64,000 nucleotides of DNA from contig CAYLOD010000001.1 of assembly GCA_964385235.1 (NCBI GenBank), positions 1 through 64,000 of the forward strand, read 5' to 3'. Position numbers and translations under genes: made by a program. Under the pieces are notes generated by a model. The model saw only the letters and a list, made by a program, of their open reading frames with translations. It was not told the origin of the DNA and made no database searches. Source of the stretch: Pseudoruminococcus sp964385235 (lineage in GTDB: Bacteria; Bacillota; Clostridia; Oscillospirales; Acutalibacteraceae). The stretch's first letter is position 1. Each line of letters starts with the position of its first letter. This document shows, in pieces, positions 63,019 to 64,000 of the stretch.

Positions 63019-63522
63019 TTATGACCAAAGACTCGTAAATGCGTCGGCTATTATCTCAAAAACATTCCTTTTGCTGTCGTCATCAAGCACCACTGCCTTA
63101 TCCTCCCCGGACATAGTTATAAATTCCTTATCCATATTTTCGGCTTTTGTCATACCGAGGACATTTTCCGCATAGTTCTCGATCTTTTCGGCGGAAAGCT
63201 TGCTGTCTATCTGTACCTGATACTGTGTAGACTGTCCCTCTATGATGCTAAGCTCCTCCTGTGCCGCTATTATCTCCGCGTTAAGCTCATTTATGAGAAC
63301 GTTCGACTGAACTATCGTTATCGACACAACGGTAAATATTATGACAAATGCGGATATTGCCGCAATATACAGGCGGTTGTGCTTGCGTCTTGCCTCTTTA
63401 TTTATACTTCCGTCAGGAAGCACTATCATATTATTCTTTTTGGGCTGCTGAGTTTTCTTTTCAAGTTCCGGCGCGGTTTCAAAAAGCGAAAGATCATATG
63501 CGCGGTTTGCCTGTTCCTTCAT
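63019..63522 (-). CDS. ftsL: FtsL-like cell division protein
   Basis: A 167-residue bitopic protein. Basic cytoplasmic part, one helix (LYIAAISAFVIIFTVVSITIV), then a leucine-rich coiled coil (LINELNAEIIAAQEELSIIEGQ) and the family feature IENYAENVLGMTKAE. It bridges FtsQ and the PBP/FtsW pair. GAAGGGAAG stands 7 bases before ATG at 63522. Confidence 0.85.
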   Translation of the reverse strand: MKEQANRAYDLSLFETAPELEKKTQQPKKNNMIVLPDGSINKEARRKHNRLYIAAISAFVIIFTVVSITIVQSNVLINELNAEIIAAQEELSIIEGQSTQYQVQIDSKLSAEKIENYAENVLGMTKAENMDKEFITMSGEDKAVVLDDDSKRNVFEIIADAFTSLWS

Positions 63523-63545
63523 TCATTATCTTCCCTTCAGAATAT

Positions 63546-64000
63546 TTAATTCAGTTCCTTTATTTTTTCACAAACTCTCAGCTTTGCGCTACGGCTCCTC
63601 GGATTATCCTCAAGTTCGGCGCGCGACGCTTCGACGGGCTTTCGTGTTACAAGCCTTGCACTCGGAGTTTTTCCGCATACACATACCGGAAAATCCTTAG
63701 GGCAGGTGCAACCCTTACACCATTTTGCCATTCTCTGCTTGACGATCCTGTCCTCAAGCGAATGAAAAGTAATTACGGCAATCCTTCCTCCGGCACAGAG
63801 CAGTGAAAACGCCGCGTCAAGTCCCTCCGAAAGCCTGTCAAGCTCGCCGTTCACGGCTATTCTCAACGCCTGAAATGTCTTTCTCGCGGGATGACCGCTG
63901 CGTCTTTCCTTTGCGGGATAAGCGTTTGCGACGATCTCCGCAAGCTCGAGAGTGGTTTCGATCGGCTTTTGCGCTCTTGCCTTTTCAATAGCCCGAACGA
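63546..64000 (-). CDS. rsmH: 16S rRNA (cytosine-1402-N4) methyltransferase, C-terminal part
   Basis: Only the last 151 codons are inside the window; the frame is open to the right edge. Typical RsmH/MraW blocks are AYPAKERRSGHPARKTFQALRIAVN, GGRIAVITFHSLEDRIVK and the end PRSRSAKLRVCEK. It methylates rRNA and heads the division cluster in most Firmicutes, here 23 bases before ftsL. Confidence 0.95.
   Translation of the reverse strand, partial: VRAIEKARAQKPIETTLELAEIVANAYPAKERRSGHPARKTFQALRIAVNGELDRLSEGLDAAFSLLCAGGRIAVITFHSLEDRIVKQRMAKWCKGCTCPKDFPVCVCGKTPSARLVTRKPVEASRAELEDNPRSRSAKLRVCEKIKELN

Overview
The window looks like a low-to-mid GC Firmicute of the Oscillospiraceae, of the Ruminococcus bromii type. 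This rests on gene content: a very large secreted starch-degrading amylase with CBM26 and CBM74-like modules, a V-type ATPase operon, DnaD/DnaI-type helicase loading, a T-box before tyrS, DUF4364, DUF4250, PHP/HisJ and UPF0210 proteins, and a BofA-like sporulation protein. TTG and GTG starts behind strong Shine-Dalgarno sequences are common. Four runs of 10 N show that this is a draft or metagenomic assembly; three of them sit between short identical ends.

Layout. 1-4.5 kb (minus): a multimodular GH13 alpha-amylase that runs off the left edge. 5.1-9.7 kb: a DtxR-type repressor and an ABC exporter (FtsX permease broken by two gaps, plus its ATPase). 9.7-12.3 kb: an unexplained spacer, an orphan LytTR regulator behind an inverted repeat, tRNA-Leu(CAA), and DUF4364 behind a structured leader. 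12.3-15.9 kb: BofA-like and DUF378 membrane proteins, a sigma-like/coiled-coil pair transcribed away from an XRE/ImmA pair, a LURP-one-like protein and an isochorismatase-family hydrolase. 15.9-22.1 kb (minus): RNase R, DegV, the helicase loader pair and a PHP phosphatase. 22.4-24.1 kb: ACT and UPF0210 pair. 24.2-33.1 kb: a nine-gene V-ATPase operon (H-C-I-K-F-E-A-B-D) with a terminator-like hairpin in its leader. 33.5-38 kb: a decayed TIM44-like gene, DUF4250, a ClC antiporter, asparagine synthetase and TspO. 38.4-46 kb (minus): HD protein, EamA transporter, two TPR proteins (one with SUFU and DUF2185), aroB, a phosphoesterase, and a double-PII protein with its DUF1538 membrane partner. 46.3-51.5 kb (minus): prenyl synthase, xseB, xseA, a TsaD-like paralogue, nusB, and T-box-tyrS. 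52-64 kb (minus): the division and cell-wall cluster rsmH, ftsL, a small ORF, spoVD-like PBP, a degenerate Mur-ligase-like gene, mraY, ftsW, murG, murA, ftsQ, ftsZ.

How they fit together. The amylase, with a perfect cre match downstream of its predicted -10 box, points to a catabolite-controlled starch degrader. The V-ATPase operon couples ATP to ion transport across the membrane. The cell-wall cluster is missing murB, murC, murD, murE, murF and ftsA; at the murE/murF position it has a shortened Mur-ligase-like protein without the ATP-binding GKT/S motif. I consider that gene, the V-ATPase leader hairpin, the DUF1538/double-PII pair and the structured leader before DUF4364 the best candidates for undescribed biology. 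No complete new defence or mobile system is evident.
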